64,000 nt of DNA from Boswellia sacra (taxonomy: Eukaryota; Streptophyta; Magnoliopsida; Sapindales; Burseraceae), in contig SNVD02007491.1 in the NCBI GenBank assembly GCA_013180625.2, positions 124,001 to 188,000 of the forward strand, given 5' to 3'. The notes below the pieces were generated by a model, which ran no database searches, had not been told where the DNA came from, and saw only the letters and a list, made by a program, of their open reading frames with translations. A program made the position numbers and the translations under genes. Below, in pieces: positions 44,690-56,614 of this stretch (its first letter is position 1; each line of letters opens with the position of its first letter).

Positions 44690-45540
44690 TAAAGGAGCTC
44701 CACCAACTCATTCATCAACATCTCAAACAATCTTTTCCTTTTCAGCATTACAAATAGAAATGAATCAATTGAAGAAATAGTTGGTATCTCAAGAAAGAAT
44801 TATACTATCCAACCAAAATATGCAGCATCCTTTAGATAGATTGTTTACTTCTGTATTTCCTCCATCTCTTTTATCAAAAACACCACAAGCTTTGTAACAA
44901 CCACCCCACATTTCCATTTTTGAAGATAGTTCTCTATTTTTGACAACCAAAACACTCTTCCTCACAAAGCAACCAGATCTTAAACTTCAAAAGGTCCAAC
45001 ATGACCACAAATGGTGTTCTATATCTACTTTCATTTGTAGAAAGATTGTTTATTTCTTTATAGTCTTTCACAATAATGGGAAACTTATCATCAAGATTTT
45101 CAAGATTTTCAAAGAAGAATCTCATAAATCAATTCAAGAATCCCTCCACAGATTTTGCCCTTTATTCAAGATTATGCTCCTTGGGGACAATATTTGACTC
45201 AATACACTCAACAACGTAAGCATTATCTCAAAATATATCATTTCACGCACAAGCATGTGGAAAAGGAGAAAGTTCTCGACAAAATACTGTCAATGCATGT
45301 GACGAAAACTTTTTATATCTCAACCTGCACAACTAGCATTGACCCACGATATCATCACCAACAAGCACTCAACCTCATATCTCATATTTTCAAGATTCCC
45401 AAGGCCCCTATAGTTTAGATGAGCCTCTTAATCAACTTTTATAACGCAATAAGACAAACCACCTTTTGACTATGAGAATTGGTGGAAACTAGAATATATG
45501 GACGACTCTAAAGATTATCCTGATTATGCCAACCTTTCCA
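44690..45540 (+). pseudogene. Endogenous caulimovirid-like fragment, plus-strand copy upstream of the leader
   Basis: Broken frames including 44,940-45,197 and 45,155-45,418, homologous to the inverted piece at 43.4-43.8 kb. It runs up to an apparent non-coding leader that precedes a primer site and the movement-protein remnant. In circular pararetroviruses the last gene precedes the intergenic region, which would fit. The domain itself I do not recognise. Confidence 0.45.
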
Positions 45541-45972
45541 CCTCTCCTTAGAACACTTTATCTTTTGAAGTTTTTTATGTTTCGACTTTTCATGTTTTGG
45601 CTTATTTCGTATGTAAGCGTGTGTACTGTAATAGGCAAGAGAGTACTCAGCCTTCTCAGCTATAAGTAAAGCTTTGTTTCTCCTTTGGAGACGCAAGCAA
45701 GCATTATGAAAATTTTCTACGTGGTTTTTGATCTCTCATTTCTTCTTTTACCATCTATATGATTCAGATTAATAAGGGTCTTTTAGATAAGCTCTGCCGC
45801 AAATGAATCTTTTTTCTTTGATGTCATATAGGTGTTTCATGGTTTATTATAATCCTATAATTCTTAAAGTTGTTCTTTAAACCCTAAGAGTTCTTTTTGT
45901 TTGTGCACCTTTTTAAAGTTTAGAGTGCTGCTACTTAGAAATATCTTGGTTTAAAGCTTGACTTCTTAGTTT
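45541..45972 (+). promoter_or_regulatory. Possible pararetroviral intergenic/leader region
   Basis: Non-coding stretch between the upstream fragment and the primer site, with a TATAAGTAAAGC word at about 45,661. Its position between coding pieces, just before the primer site, fits a caulimovirid intergenic promoter. No activity is implied. Confidence 0.35.
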
Positions 45973-45989
45973 TGGTATTAGAGCCATGG
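45973..45989 (+). other. Initiator-Met tRNA primer-site-like sequence of the caulimovirid relic
   Basis: TGGTATTAGAGCCATGG, one base from the plant initiator-Met complement; such a site marks the start of reverse transcription in caulimovirids. Confidence 0.6.
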
Positions 45990-46109
45990 CAACATCTTCT
46001 AGTTCTTATAAATTTGTTTCTATTATTCCTACTATTGAGAATAGAGGAGTCGTGATGGTCCCCCTCAAATCGCCTAAATCCCACGAGTGAATAGGAAGTG
46101 AGCCATGGC

Positions 46110-46791
46110 AACATCTTCTAGTTTTGATAAAGTTTCTACTATTCATACTCCTCTTCAAATCTCCTTTTTATATGAACTTAATTCAATATTTTCTTGATAG
46201 TTTTCGTCTACCTACTTATAATCTTTCTTATTTAAATCCATTTATAACTATAGAAATCCTTTTTCTTCTTTCCCAAAAATTATGAAGACCTTAATTACTC
46301 CTTCAACTCCAAAAATCGAGGAACATATCTAGTGGGGCAAGTTTAATGCTTACCAACTTCCTACCACTCAATTTGCACAATTTGTTTAGATTGATATCCT
46401 CGAACGTTTGATTGACCTTCGGCAAAAGGAAGGATATTCTCACCTTTATCTTGGAGGCATTTGCTTTGCTCTCACATATCATACTCAAAAAGGTCTTCCT
46501 GTCACTTCTTGAATTACTTTGTTTGATATCAGATTCCCAAATTATGAATATGCTTGCTTGGAAGCTATACAAACCACTCTTAATACTGGTACAATTGTGA
46601 TCACAATGTTTCCCAACTTCAATATGCCTATCAATGATCTTAAACTAAGTACTTGTTTAAAATTTCAAATCCAAGTAGTTGGTGTTGTTTCAGTTGGTTT
46701 CACTTATATGGCAACTCATCACTATCAAATGGTGTATCAAATCCAAGATCTACATGTTAGTGGTGGAGGTGAGAAGTCAATTGTCAGTTGA
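46110..46791 (+). pseudogene. Movement-protein remnant of an endogenous caulimovirid
   Basis: Readable pieces from about 46,300 to 46,791 resemble the 30K-type movement protein of plant pararetroviruses (Florendovirus-like by eye), which would open plasmodesmata in a live virus. The frame is broken by stops near 46,186-46,210, 46,330, 46,389 and 46,512, and the rest of the polyprotein (capsid, protease, RT, RNase H) is absent from the window. It is therefore a fragment with no viral capacity. The start phrase GCCATGGCAACATCTTCTAG occurs twice, at 45,983 and 46,102. Confidence 0.6.
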
Positions 46792-46950
46792 CAGTGCACA
46801 TGCAACGGTCTAGTGGTGATCAATGATGACCAATAGCTGATGTGTTTTGGGTAATCTTTGGGTATGTTGGCTTGTGTTTTAAGGTCGCAAAATTTTATGA
46901 TTTCATTCGTGTTGTAGAACTGGGTTTTTTGAATAATAGAGTTGGATGAC

Positions 46951-47366
46951 CCATGCTCTAATACCAAATTGATAGGGGATTGTCACCCAAATTAAACAAA
47001 AACCAAGAAAGAATTAGGAATGGAAGAAATCCGAGAATAAATTGGACTGTAATTAGGGAAGAATCAATCATCAATCAGCTTAAGAAATCAAATAACTAAA
47101 ACACTTTATTTATATCAATCTAAACCCTAATTCTAATAGAAAAATAAAATCATTACATATTACAATTTAAAGGTTCATTAGAAAGTCAAAATACCTTATT
47201 AAGTCAAAATCCCTAAAAAGACAATTTATAAATCAATTAAATCGTAAACTAATCTAAAATAACCCAAGTACTCCTAAATTAAAATATTTCTACCCTACAT
47301 TAATATTTTACTTGTTGAAGAGATAAAGCAATCATCGCTTGTTTACTGAATGTGGCCCATAAGGAA
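46951..47366 (-). repeat. LTR relic with primer site (minus strand)
   Basis: Minus-strand TGGTATTAGAGCATGG at 46,951-46,966 lies three bases from plus-strand TGATAGGGGATTGTCACCC, which looks like an LTR edge. The following 390 bases are non-coding and AT-rich. Copia-B inserted at 47,362-47,366, so the LTR may continue after 52,300. No partner LTR seen. Confidence 0.5.
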
Positions 47367-47554
47367 TGTTAAATTTCTATATAGAAAGTTAGGATTGTGT
47401 TTTCGTTAGGTTGATTTGTAGAGATTCTACAAAGAACATGTTTGATTTTCTTTCTTATTGTAGATGCCTAACTGCACTATATATATGTACATCTCTTTAT
47501 AGTGGAAATAATACACAGAAATTCTTCCTCTAAATTATTCTCTCTCTCTCAACA
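47367..47554 (+). repeat. Copia-B 5' LTR
   Basis: TGTTAAATTTC...CTCTCAACA, followed immediately by the primer site. Confidence 0.93.
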
Positions 47555-47566
47555 TGGTATCAGAGC
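47555..47566 (+). other. Copia-B primer binding site
   Basis: TGGTATCAGAGC, exact initiator-Met tRNA complement directly after the LTR. Confidence 0.92.
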
Positions 47567-48067
47567 AGCACAAAGATCTATCTCATCTTCTCCTCTCTTA
47601 AAAAAAAAATTACAAACCCTAAATCATCATTACCTAGAGAGTTGCCACACATCTTCGATTGGCAGTGACTGTCACCGCCTGTACCATTGAAGTCATTGAT
47701 CGTCCGTGAACAAAACTGCTCTTTCTACCTAAAAATTCCGTCAAAAAAATAAAAAAATAAAAAAATAAAAAATATTAGAAATTAGGGTTTTGGGCATGTT
47801 TTTCGATCTGTCTTATTCGAGCCAGTAGTGAACGTCACCTCCCCCTACATCAGAGTCACCGAACTTCGACTGTTAAAACCCTTCTATTGTCACCAAAGAA
47901 TCTATCTTCGATCACCAAAAGTTTGTACCTTTTTTCGTCGGAATACGTTGTCGTTCGCTATTGTTTGAGGTGTTTCTGGTTAAATTGTCATCCTTGCTAT
48001 AGATTTGTGGCTTGATTCGATTTTTTTAGCTTCCGTTTGGCTGTTGTGTTGGGCTATTGTTTGTACT

Positions 48068-48910
48068 ATGATGGCCTCATCTATGGCTTTTAGTCTGGGA
48101 ATTAGTGCTTCTATAACAGTAGTAAAGTTGAAAGAGGGTGCTTTTAAGTTCTGGTCACAGACGGTTGTAAAATCTCTAAGGGGTGAAGGTAAAGTAGATT
48201 ACTTAAGAAATAATCCTCTGTCTAATGACTTTAAAGAATTTGCTAAATGGGTTCAAGAAGACAATTTGTTTACTACATGGTAGTGGGATAGTATGGAGCT
48301 ATCTCTTGTAGCAACTGTAATGTGGGTTAATACTACCAAAGAGTTTTGGACTTCACTTCAAGACAGGTTTTTGGTGGATCTCAGAATGTGTCTCAAATTT
48401 TTTATGTTTTCTTGTCAAAAAGGTGATAAAACATTAAGTGAACATTTAGGAGTAATCGAAGGATTAATTGGTGAACTTAACTCTTATCATCCTATTACTA
48501 TTGATGTTGAGACATTACGAAAACAACGAGGAGAATTATTCATTGTCAAGTGCTTGTCTAGCTTAAATCCTATCTATGGAAGTGCTTAGAATATTATCTT
48601 GACTAAGAAATATCTCTGGAGTCTTAAAATGGTGTATGCTCGACTGCAACGGTTACCTACCTCTAATCAAGAAGTTTCTGCCTTAGTTGCTTCTGGTGAT
48701 CGAGGCAAAGGATCTTTTTCTGGTTGAGGTAGAGGGTGTGTTAGAGGACGAGGTGGTAGAGTTCCTTGTTCTTATTGTGCTCAGCTTACCATCCTTCTAA
48801 AAAGTGTTGGCATAAGTTTGGAAAACCTGAATCGGCAAATCAAAGCTCTGAAGAGCGTCTTTCCTTTGGTAATTTGTCTAACTCTCATGCTCCACCTTCT
48901 GCTCAATCTG
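48068..48910 (+). pseudogene. Copia-B gag
   Basis: Blocks VVKLKEGAFKFWSQTVVKSL, WDSMELSLVATVMWVNTTKE, FWTSLQDRF and KTLSEHLGVIEGLIGELNSY are typical of copia gag (UBN2-type). A glycine/arginine-rich GRGCVRGRGGRVPCSYC precedes a broken zinc knuckle. Stops near 48,281, 48,588 and 48,726. Confidence 0.82.
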
Positions 48911-48983
48911 ATCATAAATCTGAAAGTTAAACAACTGTGAGCCTTCAATTTCCTTAGTCCAAATAGGTAGGCCTACTGCCTTA

Positions 48984-49394
48984 TTGTCTTCTTCTTACCC
49001 ACAACATTGGATTGTAGATTCTGGAGCGTCTTCTCACATGATCGCTAATGATTCTCTTTTTAGTTCCTTTATCCCTTCTAGCAAACAATCCTCCGTTGTT
49101 CTTACCGATGGTTTTAAAACCCAAGTACAAGGATCTGGAACCATTCGTACATCTAGTTTGAATTTGTCATCAGTGTTATATGTTCCTCAATTTCCTATTA
49201 ATCTTTTATCAATTAGCCAGTTTACTAAGAATTTAAATTGCTCAACCACCTTTTTTCCATCCTATTGTATTTTTCAGGATCTTGGTATGAGGAAGATGAT
49301 TAGTAGCGGACATGAAAAGAATGGCGTCTATCACTTGTTTGAAACACTTTCGTCCTCCCATATAGCTCTCGCTTCTTCTATCTCTCCAGAATAG
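48984..49394 (+). CDS. Copia-B protease fragment
   Basis: Open 136-codon frame. HWIVDSGASSHMIANDSLF at residues 8-26 is an intact copia protease active-site motif (DSGAS). SSVLYVPQFPINLLSISQFT follows at about 63-82, the usual continuation before integrase. It stops at the start of the pre-integrase domain. Confidence 0.85.
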   Translation: MSSSYPQHWIVDSGASSHMIANDSLFSSFIPSSKQSSVVLTDGFKTQVQGSGTIRTSSLNLSSVLYVPQFPINLLSISQFTKNLNCSTTFFPSYCIFQDLGMRKMISSGHEKNGVYHLFETLSSSHIALASSISPE

Positions 49395-50290
49395 TGGCAT
49401 TATCGTTAAGGCCATCCTTCCAATAAATTGCTTCAGTATATGGGTTTTTCTAGTCTAACTAAAATTGAATATGAGTCTTGTCAGTTAGGCAAACATTCTC
49501 GTATTTCATTTCATAGTCGAGTCAATAAAGTTAGTGACCAACCATTTGATTTGGTTCACTCAGATGTATAGGGTCCTTATCGGGTTACAAACAGTCATAG
49601 GTTTAAATATTTTGTATCCTTTATTGATGATCATTCTAGAGTTACTTGGTTATATCTACTACAAGATTGATCTGAGGTCCCTAATATATTTCAATTATTT
49701 TTCAATAAAATAAAAACTCAGTGAAAGTCTTACATTTTGATAAAGCTTTAGAATATACCTCTTTTATCCTATCTACCTTTCGTAGTACTAATGGGTCTTA
49801 TATCAAACATCATGTGTTTACACCCCTCAGCAGAATAGGGTTGCTGAGCAAGAAATAGACATTTGTTAGATGTGGCTCGAACTCTATTATTTCATATGAA
49901 AGTCCCATCTAAATATTGAGGGGAAGCAACATGTTGCCTCATTAATCAAGTTCCATCTTTTGTTCTTCAATTTCAGTCTCCATACTCCATCTAATTCCCT
50001 AATTAACCTATTTTTCCTCTTCCTCCACGTATTTTTTGTTGTGTTTGTTTTGTCCATCTTCATCGGGTTTTTGATAAATTGTCCCCTTGCTCAACCAAAT
50101 GTATTTTTCTTAGGTATTATAGAACTCAGAAAGGTTACAAATCTCTTGACCCTTTCTTAGGAAAAACTTTTTTAAGTGCAGATGTCACATTTTTTGAGTC
50201 CACACCATATTTTTCATCTAGTACTACTCTTGAGGCTGGTCTAGTTGATCCTCCAATACTGGTGGCAGTTCTACCTTGTCCTGCTACTCT
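49395..50290 (+). pseudogene. Copia-B integrase
   Basis: CESCQLGKHSRISFHSR gives the CxxC of the zinc domain near 49,475; LVHSDV followed by a stop and GPYRVTN near 49,555 holds the first Asp; FVSFIDDHSRVTW near 49,610. The second half is shifted in several frames, with CIFLRYYRTQKGYKSLDP near 50,105 matching the C-terminal GYS-QKGYKCY region. Inactive. Confidence 0.8.
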
Positions 50291-50362
50291 ACCACTTTAG
50301 TTTATTCTTGACAAAAGCTGCATCAGTCCAATGCTCAACAAGATGGTTTATAGCCTTTTGTT

Positions 50363-52096
50363 ATGCCCGTCATTCAAGAATCTGCCTCTGTTCAAGATCT
50401 GAATCCTTTTACAAATGAAATATTCGATCTTGATCTTCCCATTGCTCTTTGGAAAGGAACCAAAAATTCTCAAAGGTATCCTCTCTCTCATTTTGTCTCA
50501 TTTGATGCCTTATCCTTATCTGTTCGTTCTTTTGCTTTATGTTTGTCTGTGGTTTCTATTCCTAAAAATTATCACGAAACTATGGCTCATCGTGGCTGGA
50601 GGAAAGCTATAGAAGATGAGATATCAGCTCTCTATAATCGTGGTACATGGAGTTACAGAAATTATCAGATGGCAAAGAAGTGGTTGGTTGTTGTTGGGTC
50701 TTTATTATCAAATATCATCCTAATGATACTATTGAACGCTTAAAAGCCCGTCTTGTTGCCAAAGGGTGCACTCAAACTTATGGTGTTGACTATGTTAAGA
50801 CTTTTTCTCCTGTTGCTAGGCTCAATTTAGTTCGCATTCTCATTTCCCAAGTTGTGTTATTTGGTTGGCCTCTCTTCTAGCTGGATGTTAAAAATGCCTT
50901 CTTGTATGGTGATTTACACGAGGAGGTTTATATGAAGCAATTACCTAGGTTTGTTGCTTTGAGGGAGTTAACACATTCTGTTTGCAAGTTAAAAAAGCCT
51001 ATTTATGGCTTGAAGTAGTCACCTAGGGCATAGTTTGAAAAATTGAGTGGAGTTTTAGCTTCGATCAACTTCTCCTATTGTCAATCTAATCACTTAGTAT
51101 TTGTTAAACATCCAGGATCAGGTATTGTTATAGTTGTTATTTATGTGAATGATATCATTGTGATTGGGAGTGATTCTAATGGTATAGAAGAAATGAAAAG
51201 ATAGCTAAACACACATTTTCAAACAAAAAATTAGGGGCAACTTAGATGCTTTCTTGGTATTGAAGTTTTAAGGAGTAGAGAATGTATCATTTTATCTCAG
51301 AGAAAGTATGTGCAAGACTTATTTGATGAGATGACTGTGTTAGGATCTAAGCCAATAGAGACTCCTATGGATCCTAATGTGATATTGGATGGTGACAATA
51401 GTCCAGATTTTGAAGACAAGAAAAGTTATGAAAGTCTTGTGGAAAAGTTGATTTACCTTACTGTTACTAGACCTGATATTACTTTTACAATGGGAGCAAT
51501 TAGTCAGTATATCCAAAATCTGAAGAAGATCCATTGGAAAACTGTGCAGAATTCTACAATATCTAAAACAATTCGTTGGTAAAGGAATTCTCTATAAGAA
51601 AGGTAAAGAGTTAGATATTGTTGGCTATTATAATGTCAATTGGGTTGGTTCCAAAACTAATAGGAAGTCCACGAGTGGATATTGTACTTTCTTGGGAGGA
51701 AATCTAGTGACTTGGGGAAGTAAGAAGTAAAATGTAGTTGCCAGGTCTAGTGTAGAGGTAGAGTATTATGCTATAGCTCATATAAGATATGAGATTCTGT
51801 GGGTGAAGAATTTCTTAACTGAGATTGGAATTGGTTTCAAAAAGCCATCAATAATGTTTTGTGATAATGTGGCTGCAACATATATTGCTAGCGATTCAAT
51901 TTTTCATGAGAGCACTAAACACATTGAAGTAGATTGTCACTTTCTTCGTGAGGCTGTAATGGGTGGAGAGATTATCACACCTTATGTTAAGTCTGAAGAC
52001 CAAATTGGAGATCTTTTTACCAAGGCGGTTCATAAAAGAGTTTTTCTTCATCTGTGTTCCAAATTGAGCATTGAGAATATCTATGCTCCAACTTGA
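50363..52096 (+). pseudogene. Copia-B reverse transcriptase and RNase H
   Basis: RT blocks: HETMAHRGWRKAIEDEISAL, YHPNDTIERLKARLVAKGCT and [40 protein letters not shown], catalytic motif YVNDIIVIGSD (family YVDD, second-to-last Asp box altered) near 51,143. RNase H: STSGYCTFLGGNLVTWGSKK, VVARSSVEVEYYAIAH, FCDNVAATYIASD and the end IENIYAPT at 52,096. Multiple stops. Confidence 0.88.
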
Positions 52097-52103
52097 GGGG
52101 GAG

Positions 52104-52300
52104 TGTTAAATCTCTATATGAAAAGTTAGGATTGTGTTTTCATTAGGCTGATTTGTAAAAATTCTAGAAAGAACATGTTTGATTTTCTTTCTTATTGTAG
52201 ATGCCTAATTTTACTATATATATTTACATCTCTTTACAGTGGAATAATAAACAAAAATTCTTCCCCTAAATTCTTCTCTCTCTCTCTCTCTCTCTCAACA
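52104..52300 (+). repeat. Copia-B 3' LTR
   Basis: Aligns with 47,367-47,554; longer mainly because its (CT)n run is expanded. Followed by AGGAA. Confidence 0.93.
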
Positions 52301-52691
52301 AGGAATATCTTGTCTTTTGCAATCTTGGACACCTTGAAAAGATAGGCTATATGTTCAAAATCATATAGGTTTTGGATAGTTTCTTTCTCCTTTTTGTTTC
52401 TTTATAGAATGGAACTTAAAACACTTTAGTCAACCTATGATTTATATGAAATCAATCATAAAACATCACATAATTAAAAGTTACAGTGCCATTTTTTGTT
52501 ATCATTTAAGATGAAGAAACGATGCCTGCCTTTTCTTGCAATTTTATGTGGTTGCTTTGATTACTAAAGCTATATGATCATTTTAGTTTTGTGCTCCCAT
52601 TTTGTGTTAAAGCAGGTGCACTTATTTTCTTGTGACATGTCCTTGAAGGTTTTTCGTAATAGAATTTGGCAATTTTTTTTTTTCAAATAAG

Positions 52692-53029
52692 GATGATTGC
52701 AGAGTTTCTTTTAGGCAGCCTAGAAGATTTTCTTAGCGTGAACTACAACTTGCAACCGACAATTTCAATGAAAACAACATAATTGGACAAGTAGGCTTCA
52801 AAAAATTTTTCAAAGGTGTCCTCTCAGATAACAAAAAGGTTGCTGTGAAACAGCTTGCTGATTATTATAGTCCTAGTGGAGAGGCTGCATTCCAGAGCAA
52901 AGTCCAACTTATTAGTGTTGCAGTTCATAGAAGTCTTCTACAGTTGATTGGGGTTTTGTATGACCCTATTTGAGAGAATCCTTGCCTATCCTTTCACGCA
53001 AAATCTTCATGCTGCATATGGCTTGAGAG
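52692..53029 (+). pseudogene. RLK pseudogene exon 8: kinase N-lobe
   Basis: Encodes DDCRVSFRQPRRFS, TAG stop (52,734-52,736), RELQLATDNFNENNIIGQ, then VGFKKFFKGV where the glycine loop G-GG-GKVY should be, and VAVKQLADYYSPSGEAAFQ with the ATP-anchoring Lys kept. An extra G in 52,950-52,953 shifts the frame; the remainder (ERILAYPFTQNLHAAYGLR) is intact in the next frame. The GTATTT donor is present; no in-phase AG acceptor is clear at the left edge. Confidence 0.9.
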
Positions 53030-53689
53030 GTATTTCCTTTGCTGAAAATTATGCTCCACTCTTCAGTTATCTATTACACAACACTTAGAAGTTCATGTTA
53101 GAAAATAAATGATACCAAAAAAAAAGTATAGCCTACCAGAATCAATAGGCCAGGGACTGATGTCTCTCCAAACACTACTGGAGCCAAGGTTTCTTGAGGA
53201 GAAATCGATGAAAAGCCTAAGATTCATACATAATAGTTACTGGACAGACTTTTTCTTTTTTGGTTTACTGCTGGAAAACAAATTACATTGAGTGCTTGTT
53301 GTCCTTTTTGTAGTATTAGCCTTCAACAGCTTTCTAGATGACTTTAAGGCTTCATAGGATTTAATTAAAAGCCCTTACATCTTTCAAGACTTCATTACTG
53401 TTGTCTTACGAAAAAACAAGGTTGATTCTTAACTCTTTGAATAATAATTTATTAACCAATATCTACCTCCGCTGCTTGTTTAAATGCTATATCACCATAT
53501 TATCTTGCTTTACATATTTCTCATGTTTTTTAGTTCATTATGCTATAGTGAAAAAAAAAACAAAATTCTTTCAAGATTGTAGTAACAAGTGTGCAATACT
53601 TAGTATGGGAATGGCTAAATTGAATCACGTGATTGATTTTGAGCTTGTTGTTAATACCTTTTCTTAATAATAGAAATTGAATTTCATTT

Positions 53690-55700
53690 CTTGTCTTTTA
53701 AAAATGGATATTATATCCGTTGTACACAGATAACCCTATGCTACGTTATACAAGCAAGAAAACAAAATATAGTATAATGAAAGAAAGCGAGGAAGTCAAC
53801 TATACAACTAAAAAAATCCAAAAAATCTGTCCGTTGTGAAATTATATTTCATTGACGCTGAATGATTCATTTACACTGAATATATCTAGTTACACGCTTA
53901 ATATAGGACACACTTAATAAAGGAAAGGCACTAGTTAGCATATCTATACAATTATGAAAGATTAATTAGCAAAAGGAAAACAAAATCAAATTCAATTACA
54001 AAAAATCAAGGGAAATAAGATCATACCAAAATTGCCACCATAGGAAATCTCATAATGAGATGATTGAAAGAATCTTGAACACTGCTTATAATAGAAAAAT
54101 TGCTTAAGAAATAGAAAAAAAATTATTGAAATCTAGGAATATGATCAGAAAATTCTTTGAAGAAAGATCTAGGATAATTAAATACTCCCTCTCAAGTTGG
54201 TTAAAAAATATCCACCGTTCCTAACTTGCTAATTTATTGAAATTGTTGCTTTGGATGTCCTTTAATGAAAACATTGGGCAATTGTTTTTCTGTTGAGATA
54301 AACATTAGCAAATTAAACCAGTCTCAAGCTTCTGTTTAATGAAGTATTTGTCTATCTCCGCATGTTTGTTTCTATCATTGCTACCTTATTGTCACAATAA
54401 AGCTTTGTAGGAATATCGTCAACCACTTTTTAAGTTGGTTTCATTAGTTATCTAGCCCAAATTACTTCATAGATTCCTTGTGCCATTTATCCGAGTTTTG
54501 CAATTGACCTAGCAACAATTGGTCGCTTCCTGCTTTTCTGAGTTACTAGGTTGCCACCAATAAGGTACAATAGCCTAAAGTAGATCTTCTTACTTAGAAA
54601 ACTTGCACAATGAGCAACTGCGTAAGCTTTTACTTTCAAATTATCATTCTTAGAGAATAAAAGTCCTTTTCTTGTAGTTTTGTTCAATTATCTCAAAATC
54701 TTCTAAACATTCATATGATCCTCTTTTTGGGCATGAAAAAATTGACTAACAACACTTACTGGAAAGGCAATATTAGGTTTCATATGAAAATACATTAGCT
54801 TGCCAACCAATCTCTAATAGCTTTCTTTATCCATGGTGTTAGTTTCTCATCATGCTCCAAGTTTGTGATTAGCATCTATTAAGACATCTCCTAGCATAAA
54901 CCTTAGCAACCTAGCTTGTCTCCTTTAATAAATCCAAGACATACTTTTGTTGTATTAAGAAAATTCACTTCTTTGATCTAACAATTTCAATGCCAAGAAT
55001 ATATCTAAGATCACCCAAATCTTAATTTCAAATTCCTCGGCAAGCAATTTTTCCCCCGTTTTAATAATATCATTACTAGTTAAGATAATATCGTCAACTT
55101 AGATAATAAATGGTAAATTTTACCTCCCTTTTCATGTTTATAAAACATGGTGCAATTACCTTGGCTCTACGTATATCCTAATTTGCGCATGGACCTTATG
55201 AATTTTTCAAATGAAGCTCTTAGTGATTGCTTCAAACCATAGAGTGTTTTTTTTTTATTTGCTAACATTCTTAATTGCAAGAGTCTTGAAAGCCAAAAAG
55301 TAATTCCGTGAACACTTCCTCCTCAAGATTAAATAGGAGAAATGAGTTTTATACATCAAATTGATGTAATGGCTACTCTAATTTGGCAACAATTGATAAA
55401 AGAACTTGCAATGCGTTCATCTTAGCAACTGTTGCAAATGCCTGTAGATAATCGATGTTGTAGTTTTGAGTGTAGCCTTTTACTACAAGTTTTGTCTCGT
55501 ATCTATCGATTATCCCATCAGCTTTGTGTTTTTTTGTAAATACTCATTTACAACTTACTGCCTTCTTTCCAATTGGTAGGTCAACAAGTTCTCACATACA
55601 TTTTTGTGCAAAGCCCCTGTTTACTCTTGATTTGCCTATTTTCCACTTTCGACTTTCTAGAGCTTCTTGTATAGTTCTAGGAGTATTAACATAAGAAAGA
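53690..55700 (-). mobile_element. Copia-C relic (minus strand) in intron 8: RT, RNase H and 3' LTR
   Basis: RT blocks from about 55,690 down: VDLPIGKKAVSCKW, KADGIIDRYETKLVVKGYTQ, NYNIDYLQAFATVAKMNALQ, an SFLLFNLEEEVF segment, YVDDIILTSNDIIKT-like text with a stop near 55,095, and MDKESY-RLVGKLMYFHMKP near 54,820. RNase H: LLYLIGGNLVTQKSRKRPIV near 54,545 and KLYCDNKVAMI near 54,405. The purine tract TTGAGAGGGAG at 54,186-54,196 is followed by a probable LTR down to about 53,700. Gag, protease, integrase and the 5' LTR are missing. Confidence 0.78.
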
Positions 55701-56300
55701 TTAGCAGAAAATACCTTAAAAGATGAATTTGAATTGAGTCATTTGAGCTAGATTTGAACTCCTTTTTGGGTTATATTTCCTTTCTTTATTAGGGTTTGGG
55801 GACCACATAGGAAATGTTTTGTTATAATTATTGATGATTATTGAACAATTACTTCATTTATTCCCTGCACCTCTCTCCCTTTTGTTCCCTTCCAAGTATT
55901 TTCTGCTGATTCCCCTCTAATTTCTCCTATTTTATCTCTCTCTTCTTTCTCTCCTCTCCTTTCTTTCTTTCTTCTTTCTCTCCACTTTCACCTTTATAAT
56001 TACACCTTTTTATCTTGTGAAACTTAATCCTATAATCCTTTTATGTTGAGATGCTTTACTTGAATGGAAACATATTTCATTTACACAAGTCCATGATCTA
56101 GGATTTAGAGTATGTTTGGTAGAACGCATTGTGTAGTACTACTGTATTGCCACTATACTATCCTCTATTAATTAATACTATGCAAATTGTTATGTTTTAT
56201 TTGATGCAACATTCTAATGTATTATTTGGTACTCAAATATGCTACATTCACACCTTACAAATTTTTTAGTCAGGAAAATAGGAAGTATATAAATCCCAAG

Positions 56301-56378
56301 TTGGTTACCTAAAGGGATTTGAACCTTTGTCTCAATCATAGAAGGCTTTTACCACTTAGCCCAACCCTTGTGGTTCCT
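56301..56378 (-). repeat. tRNA-like SINE head (minus strand)
   Basis: Read on the minus strand: GGGTTGGGCTAAGTGGTAAA (A box) followed about 23 bases later by AAGGTTCAAATCCC, a near-perfect pol III B box. The gap is as in plant tRNA-derived SINEs. The tail was not resolved. Confidence 0.5.
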
Positions 56379-56614
56379 TCCCAATATCTTAATCCAACCT
56401 TCCATCTCAACCACTATTGATTGGACAAAACAATAAGCATGTTGCTTGCGTAACTGCAGGATTGTCCTTTTTTATTGTTTCTTTTATGGTGAATTTCAAA
56501 TAAATAAATTATTATATTGAATCATGGTTATATCTGGTTTTTGAATTGATTATTTTGACCAACCTGATTCTTAATATACACTGAAATTATATTTTTCATT
56601 TGATATATCAATAG

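Larger units (their letters stand above)
47367..52300 (+). mobile_element. Ty1/copia element Copia-B, full-length but inactive, in intron 7
   Basis: A 4,934-base element with short LTRs (47,367-47,554 and 52,104-52,300) and perfect target duplication AGGAA (47,362-47,366 and 52,301-52,305). Primer site TGGTATCAGAGC at 47,555-47,566 and polypurine tract TTGAGGGGGAG before the right LTR. Gag, protease, integrase, RT and RNase H follow in copia order with many stops. LTRs differ by roughly 9% by eye, so this is an older insertion than Copia-A. Confidence 0.94.
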
